In this document: positions 12,403 to 25,100 of the stretch, one piece after another
Position numbering within the stretch: the first letter of the stretch is position 1
How the letters are laid out: every line of letters starts with the position of its first letter
Assembly: GCA_963931925.1 (NCBI GenBank)
Contig: OZ007582.1
Location: 20,123,292-20,187,291, forward strand
Reading direction: 5' to 3'
DNA length: 64,000 nt
From: Onchidella celtica
Taxonomy: Eukaryota; Mollusca; Gastropoda; Systellommatophora; Onchidiidae
Translations under genes and position numbers: made by a program
The notes under the pieces: generated by a model
Databases searched by the model: none
What the model was told of the DNA's origin: nothing
Seen by the model: the letters and a program-made list of their open reading frames with translations, nothing else

Positions 12403-13440
12403 AAAATGTAGAAAGCACGAGGGTTTAAAGATTTCAGTAATTGTTTTGACATTTTAATTTGACCTTGTCTGTTTTTAGTACAAGGCCGTGACCAACTCCC
12501 ACGTAGAATATATTAATACTGCGAGATGAGCTCGCATGGATGCACCAATCAAATCTAGGGATTTGGACGGCAATTTGCAGGTGGCTGCACAGTATAAAAG
12601 CGTAGCCATACCTATGTCCATTACTCCATACAGAAAATTCCAATCTGTGCAGGCGTCGGCACGATTCTGCCTGAAGAATCATAAGACTGTTGATTCATGT
12701 CTAGTCCACTATAGACATTGAGATGAAGCCATATGCTTGAATGAGATATGCCCACTGCTATTGTCTACTGTTCCCTGGTTTTTCTAATGCCAGGGACCAA
12801 GTGTAAGTGTTTGTCCTTTGATGATTCAACAATGAACGAGGAGCTGAACATAATTTATCCAGTAGGACAGGATTGCCGCATATGCTAGGAGTGCTACCCA
12901 AGAATGCAAGACAAAGATTTATATTGACTTGCCACTAGTATGAATGTTTGGCATACACATCTGTGAATTGGGATTGATTTGTCTGGATGAGGCTGGGGAT
13001 TGCCAGCCCATCCTAGAGTAGATCCAATAGACTTAGCTACGTCAGTTTATATTGACGAGCTTGATCCATTATAAGCGGTAGGCACAAATAGCTGAGATGA
13101 CATCGTCGCCAGAGACGATATTAGTATATTGCTTGATAGATAGTAGGCAGACTATATCTGAGAGATATATGACTAGTAATTAAATTGTTAGTGAGTCAGA
13201 ATGATCATAACATTATAGGAATCTAGAGAAGACTTCTAGTGACATATTATTGAATTTTCATTTGATGCTGCTGATGTTGTCTTTTAGTATGTAATAGATC
13301 TAGACAAAATTGTTAGGAAATTTAATGTAATTAAATTTGTGGCCCTGCAGGTCCGTTTATGAAACTTATTCAGATTGTTCTTAGTGTGTGACATGGTACG
13401 AAAGATTAAATAGTAAATACCTCTCGATTTAAAATGCAGT
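12403..13440. other. Region without recognised gene
   Basis: No coding similarity, tandem repeat or inverted repeat is evident. There are two unremarkable overlapping short ORFs near 12434-12721. Confidence 0.4.
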
Positions 13441-15160
13441 CATAATTCCATCATTGAGAAGACCCTCTTCATAACAGCTAGAGGGCACTACTACCCATTT
13501 CAAGATCCGTAACACTGGAGAGGGACCCCCTAAAGAACTTAAAGAACGCCATGCCATTTAGATAAATTATTCTTAAAACCTATTGACAGACTTACCCTTA
13601 GATCCATCTATTGCATTTTATTCCATTATTTCATATTGTACTGTTATAACATTGTGATTTCAGGTCCTTTTTGACTTTAGGTTGTAGTTAAGTTGTATTA
13701 ATATGACTTTTTCTTTCAATTTCAAATAACGAGCTGATCATCCCATTGACCCGACGACACCGGCGAGGGACACCATTCACCTTAGATATCAACCTCTAAC
13801 AGAAACACGACACTTTTTTTGGACTTGGAACGAGCTATGGATTGAGGACATCACGATCTGAATTCCTCTATTAAAGTTAAGTGAACCATCTGATTGTCAG
13901 TTTTGAGGAGGGCGAGGTGCTTTCCGCTCTCAGTGTTTCCAGGCTTTTTTTTACTTTACTATATGTTTAGTTTAAGAGCGGGAGGTTGGATGGGATCATA
14001 GTATAGCATATCTTCTTTGCCATTACGAAGGATATTGGAGTGCCTTGGTGGCTATTGATAACTCGGGGGGATTTGCTTCACTGTGAATAGTTCTATTAGG
14101 GATCCATTATTCGTATAGATTGTGGCGTTTCTCTTGCTTCCTCACATTTCTTTAGGAAGATGTCTCTCCTGTCTTTTTCTTAAACTTTCTGTAATATAAG
14201 TTAGGACTTGTAGGGTCTGTTATCGTTCGTCTTCCTTGTGAGTCTAGCGTCTTGTTTAGTGTATTTTTTTTTTTCCTTCCTTATAAACTTTATACTAGTA
14301 TATTGACATTGCTATGTTTACAATATATGCCTGAGGTGTTTCACGTGCTAAAACCACGTTGAATTGTAATCTGGTATTGATATGTAAGAGAGAGAGAGAT
14401 ACAAAATTTTTGGTCACGTGCTAATTTCACGTCGAATATAGAGAGAATAATTTTGCAGTGGTAACAGAGGACACTGCGTGTTCGCGTTTTGAGAGTTTTT
14501 GCAGTGGTAACAGAGAACACTGCGTGTTTGCGTTTTGAGAGTTTTGCAGTGGTAACAGAGGACACTGCGTGTGCGCGTTTTGAGAAGAGAGAGATATTCC
14601 AAATTTGTCGCGTTGAGAGATAGATATATTTTTGATTCGTCGCATTGAGAGAGCGATACATTTTTGACAGTGATAACAGAGGACACTAGTTCGTCGCGTT
14701 GAGAGAGACATAAATTTTGAGAGTGAACACTCAAGACACTGATTTGTCGCATTGAAGGCGATACATATATATTTTATTGCAGTGGAATAGACGGCACTGC
14801 CTTACTAGTATTCATATTTAGAGAGAGAGAGATAAAATTTTTTGCAGTGCAAGTGACACTGCCTGCAATTTACAGAGAGAGATAGAACGTTCTTTTCGCG
14901 AAGCAGTGGTAACATAGGACACTGGATTAATATTGAGAGAGAGTAACTGTTAGAGATAATATAATTGATACCGCGGTATACCGTAACAGTAGGTAAATAC
15001 TTACTAATTGTGCACACACTAGCGGGCCAGTGTTTTGATTCTATACGAATCCATACGAGTAACAGATTTTAATACACATTATGGCCGAGTTTCTCAAATA
15101 CATTGAATATGCCAAGGCCCTGGGTATACCAGAAGAAGAACGCGCCTCGCGCGTGGTGTA
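13441..15160 (+). mobile_element. Possible 5' part of an LTR retrotransposon
   Basis: This block runs into an ATG at 15080 that opens MAEFLKYIEYAKALGI followed by PEEERASRVV and a stop. Its length, acidity and helical look resemble the start of a Gag-like protein. After a frame change the reading continues as NDFKGDVPLSINFEESG. The preceding sequence, including the hairpin minisatellite, would be an LTR or leader. I could not find paired LTRs, a primer-binding site or a target duplication, so this call is tentative. Confidence 0.3.
14450..14930. repeat. Hairpin minisatellite, about 46-bp units
   Basis: At least seven diverged units. Three adjacent near-identical ones begin at about 14453, 14500 and 14545. 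Each contains GCAGTGGTAACAGAGGACAC followed by TGCG, so GCAGTG and CACTGC pair as a short stem. Further units near 14668, 14718, 14778, 14842 and 14903 keep the GCAGTG...CACTG frame while the spacer changes. GAGA-rich spacers separate them. Confidence 0.75.
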
Positions 15161-15559
15161 AATGATTTTAAGGGAGATGTTCCATTATCGATAAATTTTG
15201 AGGAAAGTGGTCCTGGGGAAGTTTCTAACAAACCAAAAGGAGACGACGTCTTTCTGTAGAAATGGATGTTGGTGCAGGTTGTAAATTTCTGTTACAAAAT
15301 GGTAAAGGCAAGTGTGAGTGGGACGCCAAACTTAGTTTTGCTGAAACTGTATGTAAAGTGCTGCTAACTCCCGCCAAATTCAATGGTCTGTCTGAACTGT
15401 CAGCAAACAGCTTCCGACGTGAAGGGGGTATAAACGCTGTTGAACCATCAGTAATACATGTACATGAAATTGTTTCCACTGTGTCGGTGGCAGTTGAGAC
15501 AACTGATTGTGATGTGTTGATTTCTCTCTCCTTCTGGTGATGTTTTATACAGGAGCCAT

Positions 15560-15940
15560 CAACTTCTTGAACGTTCCACTGATTTTGGATCTCCATCCTC
15601 TGTGCCCCAATTCCATGTGATGTGTGCATAGCCTATACACTGTTCTATGGTGGTCTCCTTAAATTCACACCATAATAATAATATGTCTTGAACATTTTCT
15701 TGTGCTCTCCTGATAGTTTCTTCGGCCACAGGTTTTGCCTTAACATTTCTCAATCTGCCATAGCAGCTGTTGCATAATGTCGTTGAAAAAGTGTCGCTGT
15801 CTTTAGACATGTCTATGAAATTATTTTAAAATGTCACTTTTCTGATATATTCACACCAGCGCGGGGGGGGGGGGGGTTCTTCAAGCCCTTCTCCCGAGAT
15901 TTCTGTCTCCTCATACCACAAATTCTGCACAGCTGTTGTG
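15560..15940 (-). pseudogene. RAG1-like zinc-binding fragment
   Basis: The minus strand first reads HEEYTQQLCRICGMRRQK (about 15935-15860). After a poly(G) run and a frame break it reads NNFIDMSKDSDTFSTTLCNS, then CYGRLRN, WCEF and a later Cys. The order LCRICG, about 40 residues, FxID, LCxxCxxxL, W, C is that of the N-terminal zinc-binding region of RAG1 and its invertebrate relatives, including those on molluscan N-RAG transposons. The second ORF runs from 15810 to 15559. The break and the missing flanks make this a fragment. Confidence 0.45.
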
Positions 15941-16804
15941 TGTACTCCTCATGCCTTGTCCTTGAATCATGAATGGATGCCTCTGACTGCCGTCATCAGA
16001 CAGTGAACATCAGATGCTTCTGTCAACTGAAACAACAACAACAGAATTTAATTACATGTACTTACTACCACTGGTACTATATCTGAAATAAAAAAAAATA
16101 TTCGGACAGAACAGTATATAAGTGTTGTAATGTAATACTCTACAATATCAATACAGGCAATTTACGGAGAGGACAATATCGACTCCGTCGTGATTAAACC
16201 TCGTAGGTGATCAAACTTTCGGAAATCGTATTTTCGGTCCGTTAGATTGTTTATACCATGCAACATGTTATGTTAAAAGTAAATTTGGGAAAGACCTGTG
16301 GAAAGGGGTGAAATCTGCAAAAAAAACGAAACCATCCGTGAATTCCGCCGTGATGAAACCTCGCAACTCTGGTTGAGACGTCTCAATACAGCAGTTCTCG
16401 GCCGCCCAGGTGTATTTACGAGGTTCTCACATATCAACATGCTAGGATTTACTAAGTGTAAAACCGATTAATAATTTCACTTCCACTGTGTTTGTCTTGC
16501 CCTTGGAAATTTGCCTGTAACGTTTTGTTTCAATTTACATCGTTGACCCTTTTGTGATTCTTAACGTGTTAGAGAAATTTTCTTATTGTATTTGTATGTG
16601 ATAAATAATTACCGTTATTGCACCCAGTTGGTTCACTGGCGCAAACACAGCGACAGTCCTATCCTTTCCCACCCCCCCCCCCCCTTTTTCTTATTTTTTC
16701 TCCGTGAAAATGAGGCAAAATAATTACATGTACATGTATGTTCTTTTGTAATAATATTGATATTATCAAACACCAACTTCTAAAAGCTGAAATACCTGGT
16801 GGGC
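15941..16804. other. Region without recognised gene
   Basis: Mostly AT-rich sequence with a poly(C) run near 16670-16684. The words CGTGATNAAACCTCG occur at about 16190 and 16350, suggesting a faint duplication. No gene is supported. Confidence 0.4.
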
Positions 16805-17106
16805 CCACCCCTATGACAGGAGCTGGTCACTTTTGCTTTGAATAGGAACACTTAATCCATTCCTTTGATGAACCGACAATAGGTCAGCACAGGTGTCTAC
16901 CATCGTTTGATGCGCCGGCGACTTCTCACCTTGCCTAACAAATTAATTTTCAAACAGGAGTCATACAATAAAATTAATACACGTGGGCATGTCCTTGTCA
17001 CCAGGACTGGTCACCCCCTGCTTTGACAACGAAGGTTTAATCCATTCCTTTGATGAGCCGACAACAGATCTACCAGGCATCGTTTGATGCGCCGGTGCGG
17101 CTTCCA
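16805..17106. repeat. Diverged tandem duplication, about 177 bp
   Basis: Two copies share TTAATCCATTCCTTTGATGA (at 16852 and 17038) and ATCGTTTGATGCGCCGG (at 16902 and 17078) with the same spacing. No coding potential is evident. Confidence 0.65.
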
Positions 17107-18090
17107 CCGAAACAAAAACTAAACGTAAATTAACAGTCATTATTGTTCAGCGATTTGTCACGTGGGATGATAAACAACAACTGCAACTACATGTACTTAA
17201 ATTTTCTGGTGTACTTTCTCATTAGTGGTCCTCTTCCTTTCTCAGACAATTGCCCCATTAGGCCCCGAATTTCCTTCCATAACTCCTCCGCTCCCTCCCC
17301 AGAACGCCACTCTACCCCCCCCCCCCCAAACATACAGTGACATGACATGTACACATGCAATGTACGGTTTTAGGTTGTTCAAAGCTTCATTTAATCACAA
17401 AGGGCATTTTGATGAGACATTGTAAAGAATGGGAGAAAGAATTCTTTATCAAATGCACCAACATTTAGCCTTTTCTGCTCTTAAAACTCACGCGACAGGC
17501 TGGCTTGTCCTACAGTCGGCTACTGGCAGTACTGAATGAACATGGAATTTGAACTGCATACATGTACATGTACATGTAATTATTCTTGACAGGATAATGT
17601 TTGTTTGTTTTGTCACATGCAGAATTCAGTAATGGCTGGGTTGACCTACCGCCTGGCACAAATCACATAACAAATGAAACACAAAAGACAGTGCCATTGC
17701 ATAGAAAAGCTGAAAATTCAGCAGTCAAATACAGCTCAGGCATCTGCAGGAACTTAAGGCCGTTGTGCCCAAAGATCACCCCCGTTTCTTTGATAATTTA
17801 CCCCATTCTCCAGGCTAAGCTGTGTTTGTACATTTCCTGGACCCTTACATTGTTTGTGCCTATTTCGATTATCTTTAAGTTGGTTATTCTGGAGTGGTTA
17901 TCCCTCCTTGGAGGAAACAGTTAATATTTTTATTATTAATTTTGTAACCCGTGGCGGGAGAGAAGCAATGGTATGATTTGCACTGATAAAAATGTAGAGT
18001 AAGAGGGAAATGAATGCTTAAGCTGATTGTAAGAATGAGTGTTGCTGTCTGAGAAGAGAGGAGTGAAAAGAAAAGATAAGAGGGTGAGAG
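17107..18090. other. Region without recognised gene
   Basis: The 107-residue ORF at 17601-17924 ends in a hydrophobic stretch but has no recognisable homology or splice context. A poly(C) run lies near 17321-17330. Nothing else is supported. Confidence 0.4.

Positions 18091-18091
<1 letters not shown>

Positions 18092-18150
<59 letters not shown>
18092..18150. repeat. (GA)n microsatellite
   Basis: A near-perfect GA dinucleotide run with one AAA interruption. Shorter GAGA runs follow to about 18255. Confidence 0.9.
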
Positions 18151-18151
<1 letters not shown>

Positions 18152-18688
18152 TGAGAGTAAGACTAAGAGGAAAAGAAATTGATTGATAAACTGTAGGAGA
18201 GACAGGGGACAGGATCAAGAAAACAGAGGGAGAAAGAGAGAGAGAGAAAGAGAGGGTGAAGCCTGTATTCTCACAGAATGACAGTATTTAGTAGCTTTGA
18301 AATTTCCACCGGACATTTTTTGCCATATTGTTGGCGACTGTTGGAACCTCGTTAGAACTAGCCCTTGAGTTTAGTTTTAATGAGGTTCAAACAGCCGACC
18401 AATGATTTGCCTCTCTGTGTACAAGAAACCTCACTTTGACCAAAGCTTTGAAATGTTCCTTTGTAAAACTGGGAAAATCGTTAACTCGCTAGCATGTGAG
18501 ATGGATAATGAACATGTTGTAATGAGCAAGTGAGTTTCCCAAAGTAAGTTCCTCTGCCACAGGTCTGATAGCAATTAATGCTGAATATCATCAGATTTCA
18601 TCTGACAGAAATTATCAGGCACCAGGCAAACCGGTGACTTAATCAAAAAAAGACGCTAATAACATGATTTCAATATTGAATAATATGC

Positions 18689-19160
18689 TATAGGTAGAAA
18701 GCGCATGACGTCACAGAGTGCTTTTGCTTTGTTCTTCCGGCACCAAAGATGGCCGCTGGATCAGCTGATTAGTGTAACTTTGAGACACAGTTTATGTCTA
18801 AGTGGTTAAAATGCCTACTAGTTGCATTGTACATGTATTTGTAGTTGATTGTTATGACAGGAGTGGAAAGGATAGATCCAAGCTGGTCAGATTCCTTGCC
18901 ATCCATGTAATTGTAAACATGGGAAAGGAAGTGAAAGAATTGACCGAACATTTCCCATTGAACATACATGTAGGCCTACACATGTGCCATTGTTTACTGT
19001 AGCCAACTACTTTTAGCTTGCCACCGGTTGGTTCCCGGCACCTCCCATGCTCGCAGTGCAAATTGGCCAATTAATCAAAATCAATGCCACAGTCGCCATG
19101 ATGATGCGCTGGTCCGGACACTAAAGATGGCAGATATATCATATGCGCATTCTACCTATA
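18689..19160 (+). mobile_element. TIR element carrying a THAP-domain exon, copy 2
   Basis: A second, longer and more decayed copy of the 5587-5942 element in the opposite orientation. It starts TATAGGTAGAAAGCGCATGA and ends with ATATGCGCATTCTACCTATA. The plus-strand ATG at 18811 opens MPTSCIVHV, then DCYDRSGKDRSKLVRF and KEVKELTEHFP, matching copy 1 with small insertions inside the zinc-finger stretch. TAACATGATTTCAA occurs at 18660-18673 and again at 19159-19172, close to a target duplication but offset by about 15 bp on the left. Confidence 0.6.
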
Positions 19161-19172
19161 ACATGATTTCAA

Positions 19173-20638
19173 CAATAAACACAAAGACTAACAATTTGCT
19201 ATTGTGGATCCTCCAGTAGGAAAAAAAAATGGCCTTTCCAAAAACAACAACAACATGTTTTCCTAGACAGCAGATTCTCTGCTGATTGAAGATAATGGCT
19301 TTTGAAGGAATACTTCAAGCTTAAAAATCTACTTTCAGTACAAAAACACTAACCATTCTGTGCTAGCTATGATAATATTCTTTTCTTTCAAGCACTGCTT
19401 CATTTCCTTTAGTCTGAACTCTTTGACTTCAACTACTTCAAGTCAGCCAGTGCTTCAAGCTTTAGAACCATCATACAAAATTTCAAATTTTATGAGCCTT
19501 GTTTAACATCTTAAAGTTTTTACCTGCTATCCTTCACATTTTTTCGGGTTCTATTTTATGGCACGAATTCACAGTTACTGTTGTCTGAAAAAATTTCTTT
19601 CTCCGGCTTTTACATCCTCAACGACCATCCAAAACCCTATGGGGAAACAGCGAAAAAAAAAAGATATTTAAATTTGAATTATCTGAATCACCCACTCATA
19701 ACCAGCGGTTATTTAATTTCTTGATGAGGGACACGGCCCTGCCCGGAATAAACCTGTGCTCCCACCCTTTTCTTTCTCAAACAACCTACAGTCTTACTTC
19801 ATATCTCATAAGTGCCAGGGCAGTATGCATGAAACTGAATGTATGTCAAAATCAATGGCAGCAAATAAAAGATTATTGCATTTTACTGTCATAACAACAT
19901 CTTAAAATACATGTATTACAATGAACTTGAATAAACACAAATTATATCAATGCAAAAGAGACTGGATTAGATTACATGTAGTTGACATTTAAGAAAATTA
20001 ATTTCAGAAATTTTTTAAACTGTCATTCAGGTTGTATAAGTTCAGTAAAAAAACAAAAGAGCCAAAATTGCACTACAGTGAAGTAGGCCTACTCCAGTCA
20101 GAATTTTTTTCATAAGCACATTTCCATTTGCAAATATATTTCTTCAGTAGACGTGAGTGCAATGCTGTCTATTAAATCTACAGTCAGTGAAGAAAACAGA
20201 ATGGCTGTGTATATGACTTTAATTTCTTTTCTTCATGCCTGTACTTTTGGATATAGAAACCATTAAAAAAAAAAAATACTGCTGTTCTGAGTTAACCATA
20301 GTACATGTACATGTAAATGTTCAGTCTCTCCCTTTAAAAGTAGAAAGTGTCCTGCCGGCATTTTTGTTACTCTGCCAATGTCATGATTACCATTACTTTT
20401 CTTGGACAATACATTGTACCCTGTTTACAATGGCAGTTTATACTGCATGTTTAAATGAAGAGTGTCAAATGAATCTAACAATCCACTGAAAACTTTGGAG
20501 CCCAAGCATATTTCTCTTAATGATACAAATAGTCTGTCGGCTGTTGGAACCTTGTTAAAACCAGTTTCAAGGTCATTGAAGGGTGACCTCAGTATTTCAC
20601 ATAGAAAGCTAAAGTTGAGCAGTGATGACACCTCAGTA
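19173..20638. other. Region without recognised gene
   Basis: AT-rich flank between the second THAP element and the 3' end of MTPAP. The short ORFs on both strands near 20235-20773 are unremarkable and overlap each other. No exon is supported. Confidence 0.4.
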
Positions 20639-20945
20639 CAGTGGACCATCATATTTAACGACACTGCTAATAACAAGACCTTTGCCAATAGCGAGAACAT
20701 CTTAAATGCCAATTTTTTCTACTATATGAGCTGTATAATAAAATACATGTACTCGAATAACAGCAATCGATAAAAAATTACCGATATCAAGGCCGAGACC
20801 TGTTGTCAGTCTAATATTATGTACGTTGATGTACAGGACAGGCCAACAAGGAAGGTAACCATTAAAATACATCACTATTTTTCATGGTTACCTCCCTTGT
20901 TAGCATGCCTTGCACATAGTGGGGTATTTTCATCCCTTGCCTTGC
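20639..20945. mobile_element. pogo/Tigger-like non-autonomous element, copy 2
   Basis: Begins TA|CAGTGGACCATCATATTT and matches 4235-4535 in inverse orientation across about 300 bp. Internal arms AACAAGGAAGGTAACCAT and ATGGTTACCTCCCTTGTT (about 20848-20901) form a hairpin. The second terminus is lost; a SINE head abuts it through a poly(G) tract. Confidence 0.55.
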
Positions 20946-20984
20946 CTTTTTGTACTGGGGGGAGGGGGGGGGGGGGGTGAATTT

Positions 20985-21066
20985 TATTCATGCTGCACCG
21001 GCCGGGTTTTGAACCCGGTACCCTTGATGAGAGGCAAGCAACTTGCCTCTATACCACCTTGTCCCC
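20985..21066 (-). mobile_element. tRNA-derived SINE head, copy D
   Basis: On the minus strand the A box reads TGGTATAGAGG (21056-21046) and the B box GGTTCAAAACC (21015-21005), with a CCGGG/CCCGG stem around the B box. Only the head is present. It lies just beyond the likely 3' end of MTPAP. Confidence 0.65.
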
Positions 21067-21174
21067 TTTCAACAAGGTTTCAACAGCCGACCGAGCGACC
21101 GATGAAACATAAAGTTATGGATTTCTCTGCTGAATGTTTTAGTTAAGCTCAACAGAGAGCTACCCTTGAGGTTT

Positions 21175-21181
21175 GTTTAAT
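21175..21181 (-). terminator. Candidate MTPAP poly(A) signal
   Basis: ATTAAA on the minus strand, about 275 bp past the stop codon, in AT-rich sequence without coding potential. It is the best hexamer in the expected place; AATAAA itself is absent nearby. Confidence 0.35.
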
Positions 21182-21452
21182 GTATAAATCTGCAACTTGG
21201 AAATTACAGTAAACATTACAGTAAGTTTTGTACAAGAGTTAAACACACTCTCAGCATGGCAAAACAAAATCACATAATCAAAGCAACTTTATCTTTGCTT
21301 GCAACACAATGCATTAATAACAACATAATAACATCATCTGATGCCTGTGAAATGCTATAAGTATAAAGGATGGATCCCAAGTCCAATAATGTGATTTCGA
21401 ATGACTAAACAGGATGAACAAAAACCCTAAAATAATAATGAGCATCTCATTG

Positions 21453-22105
21453 TTATCTCTTCGCGTCACTATCTGTCAGACTGCAATCTAAATAACTGTT
21501 TGTTGCAGTGTCTTTGAAGGCACTTTCGCTGTCAACTGTCAAGTTCTCTTCACTAATAGCATCAACTTGTAATACTGGAGCTTGTGTTGAACTTGTTGAT
21601 TCAGAACTAGGCATATCCAAACTGTTTGTGTGAAATTTGTCATTTTGTTCATCTTGACCGAAGTCTTGATTGTCACTCTCAATCTCATCATTTTCAGGTG
21701 TGTTTAAAGAAGAGTTATTTTCATCCAATTCCTCCACAGCAAACAATTCGGACATCTCCACCTGCAATTTGGAGTCTGTAGCCCGGTCACTGCTCAACAG
21801 AATGGACAACCTGGATTCCAGAGGTTTGTCATTGCACAGAGTGGCCAGTTTGGTCTGGTCAGTGCCCACTCCACTGGCCATAGCTTCAATTTTTAAAGCA
21901 GCTTCCTTCATTGCTGAGGTGAAGTGTTCCAGGTGGGCATTGCTGACATTTCGACAGATGTTCAGACCAATGCAAAGAGGGTTTTCCATGTGGATGGGGG
22001 AGGAGTCGGCTGGTTTATTGTATGTTATTCCCTCTATGATGGAAATGGCTTTGTTGGCAAAATCAAACTCAGAGTAGAATGTGAAAAAGCCATGCAGGAG
22101 GCTCT
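21453..22105 (-). CDS. MTPAP: MTPAP exon 8 and stop
   Basis: Residues 457-673 plus stop, acceptor TACTCTGCAG. ESLLHGFFTFYSEFDF, NKPADSSPIHMENPL and LNICRNVSNAHL match vertebrate LLLKEFFEYFGNFAF, NKPDSSPLYIQNPF and LNISKNVSQSQL. The remaining C-terminal 130 residues are acidic, Ser/Thr-rich and lack a counterpart that I can align. Confidence 0.93.
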
Positions 22106-25100
22106 CTGCAGAGTAAAGAAAAAAAAATATCCTCAGATGATTACAGTATTACAATAATATTAAATAATAAATTTCAGTGGCCTTTCAAGATTGACACATG
22201 GCAACAATCTCGAGATATATTGATAATCTTGCCTCAAGCCACAGGACAATACAACTATATTAAATATAATCCTACTGAAAGAACACACTAAACTATATCT
22301 GATAAATCCTACACAAAGAACTCTGTAATTGATAATCCTACCTGAAGAAATGAGAAAAACCCTTTGTTACCAATAGGCTAAAAAACTACTGGATACATCT
22401 TCCTGAAATTTTGGCATGAAGATGTGAATATAGAGTATCTGTATACCAAACATGCTATATGAGGGCATTCGGTTAGGCACAACCAAGGAATAATCCACCA
22501 GCTGTGCAAATAACTGAATTGTTAACACACGAGACGGTGTGTGCCACATGTCAGTGAAACAGGATGGCGAGGAAGATGTTTAATGTGATGCTTGGAATGA
22601 AGTCTACTAATCTCTGCAATAAAAATGGTCATTCACAAAACTGGTCGGCATAGTGCATTACAATCAGAATACAACTGCTCACAAAGACACATCAATGCAG
22701 TGGAAATATATATTCAATTTGTATAAATCTGATGAGTAAAAGTGATGATACTGTACTTGTAGAGCAGGCTGGGATCTGGACTTCTGTTTGTGTCACATGG
22801 ATCTGCTCAAACAACTCCACAGGTTCAAACTGAGACTCTGCGGCCATTACCGCATCTTATAGATAGCTGTACAGCCCCATCCTTCTCAATCAGTTCAATA
22901 CGAGAGAGTTCTACCACTACTAGTACTACTACAACTACTTGTAGAGAGGACAGTGACCAACCTATAGATTCTGTATTCTGAGATTTTGGCAGGCGTGATG
23001 GACTGGTTGGAAGACCATACAAGACACTGTCAATGTAGAACATCTCAGATGTGTCTATTGGTGAAAAGAATTAGACAAACATGTTCTTGAAATATCCGAA
23101 CACATTAAACATGCATCACTTCTGCCTCCGCTTTTCAGAACAAAATGTTATGGGAGAAAAAGTGTCAGAAATCTAAAGATAAATCCTGGCTGCCTGAGGC
23201 AAAATTTAAAAAACAATTAATCCTTACCAACCCCCTCCCGCCCCCTAAGAAACCACAAGAAGAAGAAAATAATCATACACCGATGCTGCACTGTGGCACA
23301 GACCTGTTTGCTTCACTTGTAACTGGGATGCAATGACACTAAGGCAGATTTCCCAAATGGGATCATAGAAATAATACAATTAACGCATGCAGATTACTTT
23401 TGTTTCTTTTTCCAAAATCACAAAAAAAAAAAAAAAGGGAAGAGAAAATAGTACGAGATTTCAATACAATAAAACTGGTCAAATGCCTTTTTTAGTCCAA
23501 GATAGCATGGCCCCATCTCTAGACAACTTCTGATCAAGATAAAAATCATTCTAGCAGAACATCAATGGGAATCAGATGAGAAGGCATCCAGCATATAAAC
23601 AGGAAATTGTTCAATTTCTTTACTGTAAATCATCTGAACTGTAGCACATTAAATAAGACGATATGGAGTATTAGATGTTACTCTCCATTGAAAATTGCCT
23701 TTTTTTGTGATCTTTACAAAACAAAACAAAATTTTTCTGAAACACCACAAAAGCAAATGCAACAAATACATTTGTAAACATTTGCTGCTCGGGCATATAA
23801 TTAGAATTTTCGCCTCATGCCCAATGCACATTTCACAATTTTGTCCAGAATTGAAATCTTCCACAGTCGAGGTAGGACCTACATAAAAACACTATTCACT
23901 CCAACCAGCCATTAGTGCAAGGGATGCCAGAGTTTATGTGCATGGGCAGATGACTAAGTATGCATTTTTGAAATTAGGAGTTGAAATAGTGGTTGGACTG
24001 ATTCCTTTCCTATGTGAGATCATTTAGGTGGGTGAGCGGGTTGCTGGGAAAAGAAGACTTTACTCAAACACAAGAGTTGTACAGAATTTTAATAGCATTT
24101 ATTTTCCGTTGAGGTCTACGTTAAACTGGCTGGACTTTGTGTTAATCCATCTCCCAAGAATCAAAATGAATAACTTAAAATCATAGGTGGGAATTCACTT
24201 TGGAAAATCCTCATAGGACTAAAAATGGGCTGAAATCATTTGGCAGGCCCAAACCTAGCATTAACCTTACATATTTTGTAATTTTATGAATAGATGAATA
24301 TATACGGACGCCTTAAAGGCTGACGGCAGAAAAATATCTACACAGGGCAGAGGTTCATCCTGAAGCAGACTATTCCCACCTATGATTATTATGCTGCAAA
24401 CTCGTCAAACTATATCTGGACTGAATGCACCTCTCACTTGCTAATCTCTGCATCTGCTGCAAGGTGGGGACAACAGGTGGTGTTCTGGTCTGCAGGAAAA
24501 AGAGTAGCATTGCCAAAATGCCGATGGTGGTGGGCTTTTGTTGCTCCCCACCTGCTGTCAGTTTGTGTGAGATTGCCCATTGTTTCAGTCCTGCCATCAG
24601 CGGCTTCACCCGTGGATCTGACACAGAATACAGATACAGCAGCTCTGTCATCTTGATGCTGTCCCTGGAATGAGATGTAGTATAGCTGTGTACCTTCTTT
24701 CAGACATGAAAGTCAATCACATTTTACTTAAAGCATAAAACATATCATTAATGCATCCAGATTACGCAGAACCAACAATGTGTATCAAAGTGTACAACTT
24801 TTCGGCTTAATGCAAACTACAAATACATCATGAGGAGTTGAAAGTGAAACTGGATGTTCTCTTATTGGATGAGTTTTCTTTACTTTGTCACCTAAATGTT
24901 ATTTCTCATGTAACATGTTTTACATTTTCTTAAACTATGTCCATTCACCTGTAATATGGTACTCATTAAACTGAAATATTAAAATTTATGTGCCATATCA
25001 AATTCTTGAAATAACCTAACGGTGATGTCCTGGCCCAATCGCTTGTCTCCTAGAGACAAAAACTGTTCTATTACAAATTGATTGGTAGCAGAGCTTTTTC

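Noticed and set aside
15262..15540. 92-residue plus-strand ORF as a gene
   Set aside because: It lies opposite a minus-strand ORF continuous with the RAG1-like fragment and has no recognisable motif of its own.
18018..18218. Ser-Leu repeat ORF over the GA run
   Set aside because: It is a translation of the (GA)n microsatellite.
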